Shown here: piece after piece, positions 44,651-54,148 of the stretch
Position numbering within the stretch: position 1 is the first letter of the stretch
Layout of the letters: every line of letters starts with the position of its first letter
Notes under the pieces: generated by a model
The model's database searches: none
Told to the model about the DNA's origin: nothing
Seen by the model: only the letters and a program-made list of their open reading frames with translations
Program-made: the position numbers and the translations under genes
Assembly: GCF_000152785.1 (NCBI RefSeq)
Contig: NZ_CH672414.1
Span: 277,615 to 341,614 of the forward strand
Length of the DNA: 64,000 bases
From: Yoonia vestfoldensis SKA53
GTDB taxonomy: Bacteria; Pseudomonadota; Alphaproteobacteria; Rhodobacterales; Rhodobacteraceae
Reading direction: 5' to 3'

Positions 44651-46819
44651 TCAATCGTCCGTGTGGGTCAATTGCGGAACATCAGACGCACCTGCCGATC
44701 CGCGCCCCGAAAGCGAGGGATTTTCCATGAAAAAGCGGTGACAATTAAAGGCAAATTCGCCTTCGGTGGGGGTGGCGCGGGTAAAACTGCCATCCGGTGC
44801 CATCACCCAGCTTTGCGCAACGTCAGCCATATTGGCGGCCATGATCTGGCTGACGATCTGCGCCTTGACGGTCGGGTTGCGGATATCGACCAGCGTTTCG
44901 ACCCGCCGGTTCAGGTTGCGCCCCATCCAGTCGGCCGAACTGATATAGACCTTGGCCTGTTTGGATGGCAGCGCTGCACCATTGCCAAAACAGACGATGC
45001 GCGAATGTTCCAAAAACCGCCCGACGATGGATTTGACACGGATATTGTCGGACAGACCTTTTACACCGGGACGCAGCCCGCAGATGCCGCGGATCACAAG
45101 GCTGATCTTGACCCCGGCCTGCGACGCCGCATAAAGCGCGTCGATCACATCGGGTTCGACCAGTGAATTCATTTTGGCCCAGATCATCGCGGGTTTGCCG
45201 GCGCGCGCATTCACGCCCTCGGCGGCGATGCGGTCAATCAGCGTCTGTTTGAGCGAAATGGGCGAGATCGACAGGTTTTGCAGCCCTTCTGGCTGGGCAT
45301 AGCCCGACAGGTAGTTGAACACCTTTGTCGCATCGCGCCCCAGATCCTGATCGCAGGTGAAAAAGCTCAGGTCGGTATAGATGCGCGCCGTGATCGGATG
45401 GTAATTGCCGGTGCCGAAATGGGTATAGGTCACCAGCTTGTCACCTTCGCGGCGCACGACGGTGCTGATTTTCGCGTGGGTTTTGTAATTCACAAAGCCG
45501 TAAACGACATGCGCACCCGCGCGTTCCAACCGGCGCGACTGGCGGATATTGGCGGCCTCGTCGAAACGGGCCTTGAGTTCGACCAATGCGGTGACGGATT
45601 TGCCATTCTCTGCGGCTTCGCATAGCGCGCTGACGATGGGGGATTTCTGCGATGTGCGGTATAGCGTCTGCTTGATCGCCACGACATCGGGGTCATGTGC
45701 TGCCTGATTAAGAAACCGCACCACCATGTCGAAGGTTTCATAAGGATGATGCAGCAGCATGTCCTTTTGTCGGATCGCAGCAAACATGTCACCGTCATGA
45801 TCCTGCACCCGTTCGGGCACGCGGGGGGTAAAACTGGGCCAGAGCAGGTCGGGCCGGCTGTCCAACACCAGTTCGCCTAGGTCGGAAATGCCGATCAGCC
45901 CGTCCACCTCGACCACGGCATCGCTGGAGACATGCAGTTCCGACATGATCAGCGTTTGCAGCGCAGGCGGCGCATTGGCCGAAATCTTGAGCCGGACAAC
46001 CTCGCCACGGCGACGCCGTTTCAGCGCGGTTTCAAACTCGCGCACAAGGTCTTCGGCCTCTTCTTCCAGTTCCAGATCGCTGTCGCGCAGGACCTTGAAC
46101 CCGCAATTTCCCTTGACCTGATAGCCCGGAAACAGACGCGGGATATGCAGCAAAAGCAGTTCTTCCAGCGGCAAGAACCGGTGGCCCGTCGCACTGGGCA
46201 GAGAGATGAACCGCGCGATCTGGGCGGGGATTGGCAGCAGCGCGCGCAGGCTGCGCTTATCGGCGCTGCGTTCCAGTTGCAGCGCCAGCGCGAACCCTTC
46301 GTTGGGCAGGAACGGGAACGGATGCGCGGGGTCGATGGCCAGCGGCGACAAAACTGGAAAAACCTGATCAAGAAAGTAATTATCCAGAAAATCGCGGTCG
46401 TCCTTGGTCACGTCCATGCGCGACAGGATCGCGATGCCGTTGTCTTTCATTTCCGCTTCAAGCGCGCTGTATACGACCTGCTGACGCGTCATCAGGGCGC
46501 GCGCCTCGCGGTCGATTTCGACCAGTTGTTCGGCGGGGGTCAGCCCGTCCAGCGCGGGCGTGACATTGCCCGCGATGGCCAATTCGCGCAGGCCCGCGAC
46601 GCGGACGGTATAGAATTCATCCAGATTGGTCGCAGAAATCGACAAAAACCGCAGCCGTTCAAGCAGCGGCACGCGCGGATTTTCGGCCTCTTCCAGCACG
46701 CGCCAGTTGAAACCGACCCAGCTGAGTTCACGGTTCACGAAACGCGCGCTGCTGGCGACATCCATGTCAAGGGCGGTGGCGGCGGGAAAATCGCTGCTCA
46801 GGAAATTTGCTTTGTTCAT
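44651..46819 (-). CDS. ppk: Polyphosphate kinase 1
   Basis: A 722-residue enzyme that makes polyphosphate from ATP. N domain FVNRELSWVGFNWRVLEEA, head domain, then the two PLD-like catalytic domains with HFGTGNYHPITARIYTDLS (the autophosphorylated His) and SSADWMGRNLNRRVETLV. Start at ATG 46819 (AAAGGCAG just upstream); a TTG at 46858 in frame is less likely. It follows hdaA by 50 bp and precedes ppx by 34. Confidence 0.96.
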   Translation of the reverse strand: MNKANFLSSDFPAATALDMDVASSARFVNRELSWVGFNWRVLEEAENPRVPLLERLRFLSISATNLDEFYTVRVAGLRELAIAGNVTPALDGLTPAEQLVEIDREARALMTRQQVVYSALEAEMKDNGIAILSRMDVTKDDRDFLDNYFLDQVFPVLSPLAIDPAHPFPFLPNEGFALALQLERSADKRSLRALLPIPAQIARFISLPSATGHRFLPLEELLLLHIPRLFPGYQVKGNCGFKVLRDSDLELEEEAEDLVREFETALKRRRRGEVVRLKISANAPPALQTLIMSELHVSSDAVVEVDGLIGISDLGELVLDSRPDLLWPSFTPRVPERVQDHDGDMFAAIRQKDMLLHHPYETFDMVVRFLNQAAHDPDVVAIKQTLYRTSQKSPIVSALCEAAENGKSVTALVELKARFDEAANIRQSRRLERAGAHVVYGFVNYKTHAKISTVVRREGDKLVTYTHFGTGNYHPITARIYTDLSFFTCDQDLGRDATKVFNYLSGYAQPEGLQNLSISPISLKQTLIDRIAAEGVNARAGKPAMIWAKMNSLVEPDVIDALYAASQAGVKISLVIRGICGLRPGVKGLSDNIRVKSIVGRFLEHSRIVCFGNGAALPSKQAKVYISSADWMGRNLNRRVETLVDIRNPTVKAQIVSQIMAANMADVAQSWVMAPDGSFTRATPTEGEFAFNCHRFFMENPSLSGRGSAGASDVPQLTHTDD

Positions 46820-46869
46820 GCTGCCTTTTGTCCCGCGAAGGTTGCGGTTTTGTGACAATGATGCAGTGG

Positions 46870-47532
46870 CTAGTCGGGCTTGTCCAGCAGGCGCGCGGCA
46901 AGTCTCTGGCTGATCTTGTGGCCGGTTGCCAAGGCCATGCTGTCCAGTTCCGCCACGATGGCCGCAGCGGCGGCAAAGGAGCGTTCGATCCGCGGTGCCA
47001 GATAGGCCGCGAGGTCGGGTGGTGGCAGCAATTGGCGGTCGGCGAACAGTTTCATCATCACCGCCTGCAACAGCGCATCGTCAGGGTCTGCGACCTGCAC
47101 CACGGCGCTGCCCTGCATCCGGCTGGCCAGATCAGGCAAGGTGATCGGCCAGTGCCGCGGCGTCTGGCGCGCGGTCAGCAGCAACAGCCCGCCGTTATTG
47201 TGCAGATGGTTGTGCAGATGGAACATCGCCTCTTGGGCTGCAGAAGGCAGGGTGTCCATATCCTCGACCACCAGCGCTGCAGCCTTGGGCCTGAAATCCG
47301 CGGTCAGATCTGCGGCAGCGATGATCTGGGTGGGCTGGCCGGCTGCGAATATCCGCGCAAGGTGGCTTTTGCCGCAGCCCGCCGGCCCCGTGATCACCAG
47401 TTTGCACAGCGGCCAGCGGGCGGGGTCTGTCACCATGCCAAAGGCGGTCGCATTGGCGGTCGAGACGAAAAAATCATCCGGCCCCAGCGCCACCCCGTTG
47501 GGCCAGTCGAAACTGAGCTGTCGTGCGATCAT
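46870..47532 (-). CDS. hdaA: DnaA-regulatory protein HdaA/Hda
   Basis: A 220-residue AAA-type protein related to DnaA without its DNA-binding domain. The N-terminal QLSFDWP (5-11) is the beta-clamp binding motif, Walker A is GPAGCGKSH (49-57) and Walker B AALVVEDMD. With the clamp it drives hydrolysis of DnaA-bound ATP after initiation. It overlaps the upstream permease gene by four bases and is followed by ppk. Confidence 0.92.
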   Translation of the reverse strand: MIARQLSFDWPNGVALGPDDFFVSTANATAFGMVTDPARWPLCKLVITGPAGCGKSHLARIFAAGQPTQIIAAADLTADFRPKAAALVVEDMDTLPSAAQEAMFHLHNHLHNNGGLLLLTARQTPRHWPITLPDLASRMQGSAVVQVADPDDALLQAVMMKLFADRQLLPPPDLAAYLAPRIERSFAAAAAIVAELDSMALATGHKISQRLAARLLDKPD

Positions 47533-48632
47533 CGGCCCTTGGACTGCCCTTGATACAGCAGGCTGTCACGGTATTGGCCCAATCCATAGCGGATGAGCAC
47601 GCCGATCACCGCCGCGACCGGCACGGCGACCAGCATGCCGACGAACCCGAACAGCGACCCGAACACCGACAGCGCGAAAATCAGCCACACAGGGTGCAGC
47701 CCGACCGATGAGCCCACCAGTTTGGGCGTGAGCACATTGCCTTCCAGAAACTGCCCCAAGGCAAAGATCGCGCCCACGATCCCGATCCGCAACCAGTTGG
47801 TGGCATAGGTCACTGTGTCGCCATCCGCGAGCTCGACCGCGCCCCAGAACTGGAACAACGCCAGTCCCAGCGCCAAAGCCCCGCCAACCAGCGCGCCGAC
47901 ATAAGGAATAAAGGTGATCAGCCCCGCGATGAACCCGACGATCAGCCCGAAATTCAGCCCCGCCAGCATCAGCCCCAGGGCGTAATACGTGCCAAGGATC
48001 AGGCAGACCGTACCTTGCCCGCGGATGAACGACGCCAGAGTGCGGTCAATCTCGCTGCCCAGATGCCGCACGGTGGCGACGTGGTCGCGCGGCAGCAGGC
48101 TGTCGATCTTGGCGATCATATTGTCCCAGTCAAGCAGCAGATAGAAGGCCACGACCGGCACGATCACCAGCAGCACTATGATGTTCACAAGGCCCATGGC
48201 CGAGCTGAGAACGCCGTTGATCAATTCGCCGCCACGCGCCTGTATCGTCTCGCCAATGGCCTGCAATTGCTGGCGGATCGTGCTTTCGGGTTCGATCAGG
48301 TCGGGAAACCGCGCGGTCAATCCGGCCTGCAATCTTTCGAACAGCGCAGGGGCGGTGTTGATCAGCGCTGTGGTCTGTTTCACCAGCGTCGGGATCACCA
48401 GCAGGATCAGCAGGATGAACACCAGCGCCGCGACCAAGGTGATGATACTCACCGCCAGAACCCGGCTCAGGCCCGCGCGCTGCAACCTGTCGGCGACAGG
48501 GTCCAGCAGATAGGCGATAGCACCGCCAAGCACGAAAGGCAGGATCACATCGCCCAGCGCCCAAAGCACGACCAAAAACACCGCCATCGCGATGCCCCAA
48601 TATTTGATCTGGTCCTTGACGGGCAGGGCCAT
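47529..48632 (-). CDS. AI-2E family transporter (PerM-like)
   Basis: A 367-residue membrane protein with about eight helices and the family's central periplasmic-like region (about 70-150). Motifs GQGTVCLILGTYYALGLMLAGLNFGLIVG (in part) and ITFIPYVGALVGG near 240 are those of the AI-2E/PerM family. Despite the name, few members move AI-2; some are Na+/H+ antiporters. It heads the operon with hdaA, ppk and ppx. Confidence 0.88.
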   Translation of the reverse strand: MALPVKDQIKYWGIAMAVFLVVLWALGDVILPFVLGGAIAYLLDPVADRLQRAGLSRVLAVSIITLVAALVFILLILLVIPTLVKQTTALINTAPALFERLQAGLTARFPDLIEPESTIRQQLQAIGETIQARGGELINGVLSSAMGLVNIIVLLVIVPVVAFYLLLDWDNMIAKIDSLLPRDHVATVRHLGSEIDRTLASFIRGQGTVCLILGTYYALGLMLAGLNFGLIVGFIAGLITFIPYVGALVGGALALGLALFQFWGAVELADGDTVTYATNWLRIGIVGAIFALGQFLEGNVLTPKLVGSSVGLHPVWLIFALSVFGSLFGFVGMLVAVPVAAVIGVLIRYGLGQYRDSLLYQGQSKGR

Positions 48633-48790
48633 CGGTTACTCCGCTTTCATTTACTTCGTGATGCGGCAAACGGGCCTTGCTTGCAAGGGTCCGGCGCATT
48701 TTCGAAAGCTGACGATCACAATGCTTGCGGGGGCATGGTTGCGCGATTACACGTCGAAAAGCAATTTTCGCCTGTCACAAAGGTCACCCC

Positions 48791-50131
48791 ATGCGCCTAA
48801 GCCGTTATTTCCTGCCCGTCCTGAAAGAAACCCCGCGCGAGGCGCAGATCGTGTCGCACCGCTATATGTTGCAGGCGGGGATGATCAAACAGGCCAGCGC
48901 GGGGATTTATTCCTGGCTGCCCTTGGGGTTCAAAGTGCTGCGCAAGATCGAAAATATCGTGCATCAGGAACAAGAACGCGCGGGCCATATCGCCATTCAA
49001 ATGCCGACGATCCAATCGGCAGACCTGTGGCGCGAAAGCGGGCGCTATGACGCTTATGGCGAAGAAATGCTGCGCATCAAGGATCGTGGCGGGCGTGAAA
49101 TGCTGTTCACCCCCACGGCTGAGGAATTGGTCACCGACATCTTCCGCGCCCATGTGACCAGCTACAAAGACCTGCCGCTGACCTTGTATCAGATCCAGTG
49201 GAAATTCCGTGACGAGGTCCGCCCGCGTTTCGGCGTCATGCGGGGCCGCGAATTCTATATGAAGGACGGCTATAATTTCGACCTGACCAAAGAAGACGCT
49301 TTGCACGCCTATAACCGCCATCTGGTCAGCTATCTGCGCACCTATGAACGCATGGGGTTGCAAGCGATCCCGATGCGCGCCGATTCTGGCCCGATTGGTG
49401 GCGATGATACGCATGAATTTCTGGTTCTGGCCGACACCGGCGAATCAGAGGTGTTCTATGACAGCCAGATCACTGACCTGAAATTCGGTGACCGCCAGAT
49501 TGATTACAGCGATCATGCGGCCTGTGCTGCCGTGCTGGATGAATTCACCAGCCGCTATGCGCGCACCGATGAAACCCATGATGCGGCGCTGTTCAATCAG
49601 GTGCCAGAGGAACGCCGCCGCACCGCGCGCGGCATCGAGGTTGGCCAGATCTTCTATTTCGGGACCAAATATTCCGATGCGATGGGCGCGCTGGTCGATG
49701 ATGGCAAGGGCGGCAAGGTGCCTGTGCATATGGGCAGCCACGGCATCGGCGTGTCGCGTCTTTTGGGCGCGATTATCGAGGCGAGCCACGACGACAAGGG
49801 CATTATCTGGCCCGAAGGCGTGACACCTTTCCATTGCGGGATCGTCAACCTCAAGCAAGGCGATGCAGAGGCTGACGCCGCTTGTCAGGCGCTCTATGAC
49901 AGCCTGACTGCGTTGGGGCTGGAGCCACTTTATGACGACCGCGACGAACGGGCGGGCACGAAATTCGGCACGATGGACATGATCGGCCTGCCTTGGCGGA
50001 TTACGGTCGGCCCACGCGGCCTCAAGAACGGTGTCGTCGAACTGACCAGCCGCCGCACGGGCGAAAGCGAGGAATTGCCGCCAGCGGATGCCATCGCGCG
50101 GATCGCTGCGATTTATCAGGGGATTGCCTAA
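48791..50131 (+). CDS. proS: Proline--tRNA ligase
   Basis: A 446-residue class II synthetase. Motif 1 [20 protein letters not shown], motif 2 [21 protein letters not shown] and motif 3 [15 protein letters not shown] are present, followed by the anticodon-binding domain. The large editing domain of E. coli ProRS is absent, so it is the short alphaproteobacterial form. ATG 48791 gives [15 protein letters not shown] as in relatives. It is co-directional with lolCD downstream. Confidence 0.96.
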   Translation: MRLSRYFLPVLKETPREAQIVSHRYMLQAGMIKQASAGIYSWLPLGFKVLRKIENIVHQEQERAGHIAIQMPTIQSADLWRESGRYDAYGEEMLRIKDRGGREMLFTPTAEELVTDIFRAHVTSYKDLPLTLYQIQWKFRDEVRPRFGVMRGREFYMKDGYNFDLTKEDALHAYNRHLVSYLRTYERMGLQAIPMRADSGPIGGDDTHEFLVLADTGESEVFYDSQITDLKFGDRQIDYSDHAACAAVLDEFTSRYARTDETHDAALFNQVPEERRRTARGIEVGQIFYFGTKYSDAMGALVDDGKGGKVPVHMGSHGIGVSRLLGAIIEASHDDKGIIWPEGVTPFHCGIVNLKQGDAEADAACQALYDSLTALGLEPLYDDRDERAGTKFGTMDMIGLPWRITVGPRGLKNGVVELTSRRTGESEELPPADAIARIAAIYQGIA

Positions 50132-50215
50132 GCCATACGCAGGTTGTTTGGGCGCTGGACCAGCCTGATGTGCATGCGTCCCTCGCCTGTTTGTTGAGTT
50201 CACAAGTAGTAGGTT

Positions 50216-50422
50216 ATGATGGAAGCAATTTTAATGCTGATTTGGATCGCCTTGGCGATCTGGATCATCTGGAAAGTTTTCGTCATTGTGGGTGATATGG
50301 CGGAAAGGCGCGGACAAGATCGCTTTCTTTGGCAAGTCACTGCGGTGTTTATCAACCCGATTTCAGCAATGTTGCTATTGTGGATCTTTTGCCGGGTAAA
50401 GCCGGGATGGCACAACCGATAG
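50216..50422 (+). CDS. Small hydrophobic protein, uncharacterised
   Basis: A 68-residue product with two tandem ATG codons at its start. Helix 1 is at about 4-25 (LIWIALAIWIIWKVFVIVG), then a charged stretch MAERRGQDR, then helix 2 at 40-60. The region is clearly less GC-rich than its neighbours and uses rarer codons. The gene fits neatly between proS and lolC. I do not recognise a family, and it could be spurious. Confidence 0.5.
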   Translation: MMEAILMLIWIALAIWIIWKVFVIVGDMAERRGQDRFLWQVTAVFINPISAMLLLWIFCRVKPGWHNR

Positions 50423-50474
50423 GGGCATATCGACGGCACTGGTCACGCGCGCCGCAGACCGTTAGAACACCGCC

Positions 50475-51731
50475 ATGACCACAACACGTCCCTTTGCCAA
50501 ATTCGAATGGATGATCGCTTGGCGCTATATCCGCGCCAAACGCGCTGAGGGCGGCGTCAGCGTCATGACATGGATCAGCTTGATCGGCGTCACGCTGGCC
50601 GTCTTTGCCCTGATCGCCACGCTGGCTGTGCGGTCGGGCTTTCGCGCCGAATTCATCGACACGATTGTAGGGGCCGATGCCCATGTGACCGTCCTGCGCC
50701 CGCGCGAGGTGATCGCGGATTACGCAGATATGTCAGACCGGATCATGGCCCTGCCGGGTGTGGCCAGTGTCGCGCCATTGGTGCGCGGGCAGGCGATGGC
50801 GGGGGCCTTCGGGCAGATCGCACTTGCCGATATCTATGGCATCCATCTGGATGATCTCAAAGCGTCAGAGGCTATCGTGGATAGCGAACGCACCATCGGC
50901 AATATCGACGATTTGCAGGGAGGGATCGCGCTTGGATCGGCCTTGGCGGCGAACCTTGGCCTTGGGCTAGGCGACCGGATCGAGATCACGACACGGTCAG
51001 GGGCGGCCACGCCGATGGGGCAATCGACGCGGCGCAATGCCTTTGACGTGGTCTATATCTTTTCAACCGGCCGCTACCAGATTGACGAAGTGCGCGCCTA
51101 TCTGCCGTTTGATGTGGCGCAGACCATCTTTAACCGCGATGGCGTGGCGGATGAGCTGGACGTGCGGCTGGACGACATCAACAAATCCGAGGCACTGAAA
51201 CAGGATATCGCCAATGCCGCTGGCCCCAATATCTGGGCCTATAGCTGGCAGGACCGCGTGGGCCGTTTCCTGCGCGCGTTGACGATTGAAGATAATGTGA
51301 TGTTCATCATCTTGTCCATTCTGGTGCTGGTGGCGTCTATGAATATCATCAGCGGGTTGATCATGCTGGTGAAAAACAAGGGCCGCGATGTGGGCATCCT
51401 GCGCACCATGGGCCTGACCGAAGGGTCGATCCTGCGCATCTTTTTCATCTGCGGGGCGGGGATCGGGACCATCGGGACGGCGCTGGGCGTGATTTTGGGC
51501 TGTCTGTTCGCAATCTATATCGACCAGATTTTCAGCCTTGTGAACTATGTCGCCGGTGGCGGCGTCTGGGACCCGTCGATCCGGGGTATCTATAACGTGC
51601 CGGCCGAATTGCATGTGTCCGATGTGCTGAAGGCCGTGTCGCTGTCGCTGGGTCTGTCGTGGATCATCACGATCTTTCCCGCCCGCCGCGCCGCGCGGAT
51701 GAATCCGGTCGAGGCACTGCGCTATGAATGA
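50475..51731 (+). CDS. lolC: Lipoprotein-releasing system permease LolC/E
   Basis: A 418-residue permease of the type VII (MacB-fold) family. Helix 1 follows a cytosolic FEWMIAWRYIRAKRAEGGVSV, then a large periplasmic domain (about 50-270) and three C-terminal helices in an FtsX domain (MLVKNKGRDVGILRTMGLTEG). In alphaproteobacteria a single LolC/E-type subunit often serves as a homodimer. Overlaps lolD by eight bases. Confidence 0.94.
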   Translation: MTTTRPFAKFEWMIAWRYIRAKRAEGGVSVMTWISLIGVTLAVFALIATLAVRSGFRAEFIDTIVGADAHVTVLRPREVIADYADMSDRIMALPGVASVAPLVRGQAMAGAFGQIALADIYGIHLDDLKASEAIVDSERTIGNIDDLQGGIALGSALAANLGLGLGDRIEITTRSGAATPMGQSTRRNAFDVVYIFSTGRYQIDEVRAYLPFDVAQTIFNRDGVADELDVRLDDINKSEALKQDIANAAGPNIWAYSWQDRVGRFLRALTIEDNVMFIILSILVLVASMNIISGLIMLVKNKGRDVGILRTMGLTEGSILRIFFICGAGIGTIGTALGVILGCLFAIYIDQIFSLVNYVAGGGVWDPSIRGIYNVPAELHVSDVLKAVSLSLGLSWIITIFPARRAARMNPVEALRYE

Positions 51732-52404
51732 CATCCTGTCGCTGCATGATCTGCACAAGACCTACAACGCGGGCAAACCTAACGAGGTGCGGGTGCTGCA
51801 AGGCGTTAACCTGACGGTTGCTGCCGGTGAAATCGTGGCCCTTGTCGCCCCGTCGGGTGCGGGCAAATCGACCTTGCTGCATATCGCGGGGCTGCTGGAT
51901 ACCCCCGACAGCGGCACGGTCAGTATCGCAGGCACCGATATGACGCGCCTGTCGGATCGCAAGCGCACCGGCGTGCGGCGCGGGCAGGTGGGGTTCATCT
52001 ACCAGTTCCATCACCTGCTGCCGGAATTTTCGGCGCTGGAAAACATCGTGCTGCCGCAGCTGGCCAATGGTGTCACAGATCGGGCCGCCCATGCGCGCGC
52101 AATGGCCTTGCTGACCCGTGTCGGGATCGCAGAGCGTGCGGCGCACCGGCCTGCGGCCTTGTCAGGGGGCGAACAGCAGCGCGTGGCCTTTTGCAGGGCT
52201 TTGGCCAATGAACCGGCGTTGTTGCTGGCGGATGAACCAACAGGCAATCTGGACCCCGACACATCGAACCGCGTGTTTGAAACCCTGATCGGGCTGGTGC
52301 GTGACACCGGGCTGGCGGCGGTGATTGCGACGCATAACCTTGAGCTGGCCGCGCGCATGGACCGGCAGCTGCGGCTGGACGCGGGCGTTCTGGTCGCGCT
52401 TTAG
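51724..52404 (+). CDS. lolD: Lipoprotein-releasing system ATP-binding protein LolD
   Basis: A 226-residue ATPase. Walker A APSGAGKST, signature LSGGEQQRVAFCRAL, Walker B ALLLADEPTGNLDP and H-loop IATHNLELA are clear. It energises release of lipoproteins to LolA. Its tail overlaps the convergent YdcZ-type gene by four bases. Confidence 0.95.
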   Translation: MNDILSLHDLHKTYNAGKPNEVRVLQGVNLTVAAGEIVALVAPSGAGKSTLLHIAGLLDTPDSGTVSIAGTDMTRLSDRKRTGVRRGQVGFIYQFHHLLPEFSALENIVLPQLANGVTDRAAHARAMALLTRVGIAERAAHRPAALSGGEQQRVAFCRALANEPALLLADEPTGNLDPDTSNRVFETLIGLVRDTGLAAVIATHNLELAARMDRQLRLDAGVLVAL

Positions 52405-52835
52405 ACCTTTTGCGTCAGCAACACGCCCGCGGCCATCAGCGCGATACCTGCGGCGCGGGTGCCGGTCAGGGGCGTGACCTGTGCGGCAAACAGGCCGAAA
52501 TGATCAATGGCCGCAGCCGAGATCAACTGCCCCAGCAAGACGAAGAACACCGCATTTCCAACCCCGATCACAGGCGCGATCCATGTGATCGACAGGATGT
52601 AAAAGGCAACCAGCGTGCCTGCAAGGAACAGGTATTTGGGCGCCGATGCCAGCCGTGTCGCCGCTTGTGGCTGGGTCAACAAGGCCGCGATCAGTGCTAC
52701 ACTGAAGGCCACGACGAACAGGACCGTCGCCGCCATCGCCGGTGATCCGATCTGCCGGCCCAAACCCGCATTCAACGCCGCCAGCACCGGAATGCCAAGG
52801 CCCGCAACCAGCATGATCAGCGCATAATGGAACAT
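52401..52835 (-). CDS. YdcZ-type (DUF606) small DMT transporter
   Basis: A 144-residue protein with five hydrophobic helices and no large loop. NAGLGRQIGSPAMAATVLFVVAF and the C-terminal TPLTGTRAAGIALMAAGVLL are typical of DUF606 proteins, half-size members of the DMT superfamily. Substrate unknown. Start at ATG 52835, with AAAGGA upstream. Confidence 0.85.
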   Translation of the reverse strand: MFHYALIMLVAGLGIPVLAALNAGLGRQIGSPAMAATVLFVVAFSVALIAALLTQPQAATRLASAPKYLFLAGTLVAFYILSITWIAPVIGVGNAVFFVLLGQLISAAAIDHFGLFAAQVTPLTGTRAAGIALMAAGVLLTQKV

Positions 52836-52929
52836 GGCGGTCCTTTCGGGTGTTATGGCGGGAATTGATCTGGAGCATGGCTTGCCGCGCGTGACTTTGC
52901 TAGTCTGATAAAAATTATGGAGGCACATC

Positions 52930-53316
52930 ATGCGGATAATCATTCTTGGGGCATTTCTGGCGCTTGCGGCTTGCGGTGACGAGCAACCGATCGACGGGCG
53001 CAGCGTCTATCTGGACAATTGCGCTGCCTGCCACGGTGCTGACGGGACCGGCAACGGACCGATGGCGCGCGATCTGGGCGTCACCGCCCCCGACCTGACC
53101 CAGATTTCGGCGCGCAATGGCGGCACCTTTCCGCGCGATGCGGTGATGAGCACCATCGACGGCTATCAGGCGGGCCAGCATCTGTCAGGTGCGATGCCCG
53201 AATTCGGCGCCGGTGATCTGGGCGATACGGTGATTGTGGAAAACGACGGGCTGGGCACGCCGGTGCCTTGGAAATTACTGGTGCTGACAGATTATCTGGA
53301 AAGCCTGCAACGGTGA
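52930..53316 (+). CDS. Lipoprotein cytochrome c
   Basis: A 128-residue protein with a lipobox (LAACG, Cys15) and one haem site NCAACHG (Cys31, Cys34, His35). The likely distal ligand is Met89 in SGAMPEFG. It should be lipid-anchored in the periplasm and carry electrons; the partner is unknown. A hairpin follows the stop. Confidence 0.9.
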   Translation: MRIIILGAFLALAACGDEQPIDGRSVYLDNCAACHGADGTGNGPMARDLGVTAPDLTQISARNGGTFPRDAVMSTIDGYQAGQHLSGAMPEFGAGDLGDTVIVENDGLGTPVPWKLLVLTDYLESLQR

Positions 53317-53326
53317 TTCGGGTGGC

Positions 53327-53344
53327 GGCGGGGTGAACCCCGCC
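53327..53344. terminator. Shared hairpin between converging genes
   Basis: ggcgggg (53327-53333) pairs perfectly with ccccgcc (53338-53344) around TGAA. It has no clear T-run on either strand and may be a repeat-type element, but its place between the cytochrome stop and the convergent DUF1194 stop fits a bidirectional terminator. Confidence 0.55.
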
Positions 53345-54061
53345 CTACGGGATCTGTTGCAAAAGCGCTGTTGCTATGGCGGTGTTCGGAACAGTGCCCG
53401 CAATCTCGAGGATCAGCTTGCGCCGGATGGCATCGGTGAAGGCGGGGCCGTCCATCGCGGGCATGACAAAGGCGTTCGGGCCGCCGATGATGTTTTGTTT
53501 GTATAAATTGACCAGCCCGCTGTTGCTGCGAAAATCGTTGTTGCGCAGGATTGGCAGCGCGTTGATCGTGATGCCCGCCGCCACGACCCTGTCGCGCGAT
53601 GTTGTGATCGCGGGGCCAAGGGTATTGGCCATCGTATCACCGGAAAAATCGATCACGCGGCGCAGGCCGGTGATGTCGTTGCCTTCGATCTGGTCCATCC
53701 CGTAAAGCAGCGCCGCCCCGATGGCATTGCTGCCGCTGGCCTGCCGTGGCGGGCCGATCAGGGCGTCGGCAAAGGCGGTGGCGCTGTCCATATCCGCGAT
53801 GATGGTCCAGTCCACCACCGTCGCCTGATTGCTGGCCCATTCGACGTAAGTGACCGCGATGGACCCATAAAGCGTGTTCTGGATCGCCATGACGACCGCC
53901 GGATCGGTGATCGCGGTGGCATAGGATTGGCGCTGAAACAGCAGCTCATCCGCGTCGATCGACCCCGACGCATCAGCGAGCAGGACCAGTTCAAGGTCCG
54001 TCTCGATCTGCTGGGCCAAGGCGGGCGAGGCGAGGAAGAGGGCAAGGATCAGGTGGCGCAT
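53345..54061 (-). CDS. DUF1194 secreted protein (VWA-like)
   Basis: A 238-residue protein with a signal peptide (MRHLILALFLASPALA). The fold looks like a von Willebrand A domain: LVLLADASGSIDADE is a MIDAS-type DxSxS, and RRVIDFSGDTMAN supplies another conserved block. DUF1194 proteins are common in roseobacters, and no function is known. Confidence 0.87.
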   Translation of the reverse strand: MRHLILALFLASPALAQQIETDLELVLLADASGSIDADELLFQRQSYATAITDPAVVMAIQNTLYGSIAVTYVEWASNQATVVDWTIIADMDSATAFADALIGPPRQASGSNAIGAALLYGMDQIEGNDITGLRRVIDFSGDTMANTLGPAITTSRDRVVAAGITINALPILRNNDFRSNSGLVNLYKQNIIGGPNAFVMPAMDGPAFTDAIRRKLILEIAGTVPNTAIATALLQQIP

Positions 54062-54148
54062 ATTGGGGATGATAGGGCGCGGGTGACGTTAGGGAAAGGG
54101 GTAGGATGCGCAGCTTACGGGCGCGCGCATTCTGCGCACCGCCCCACA

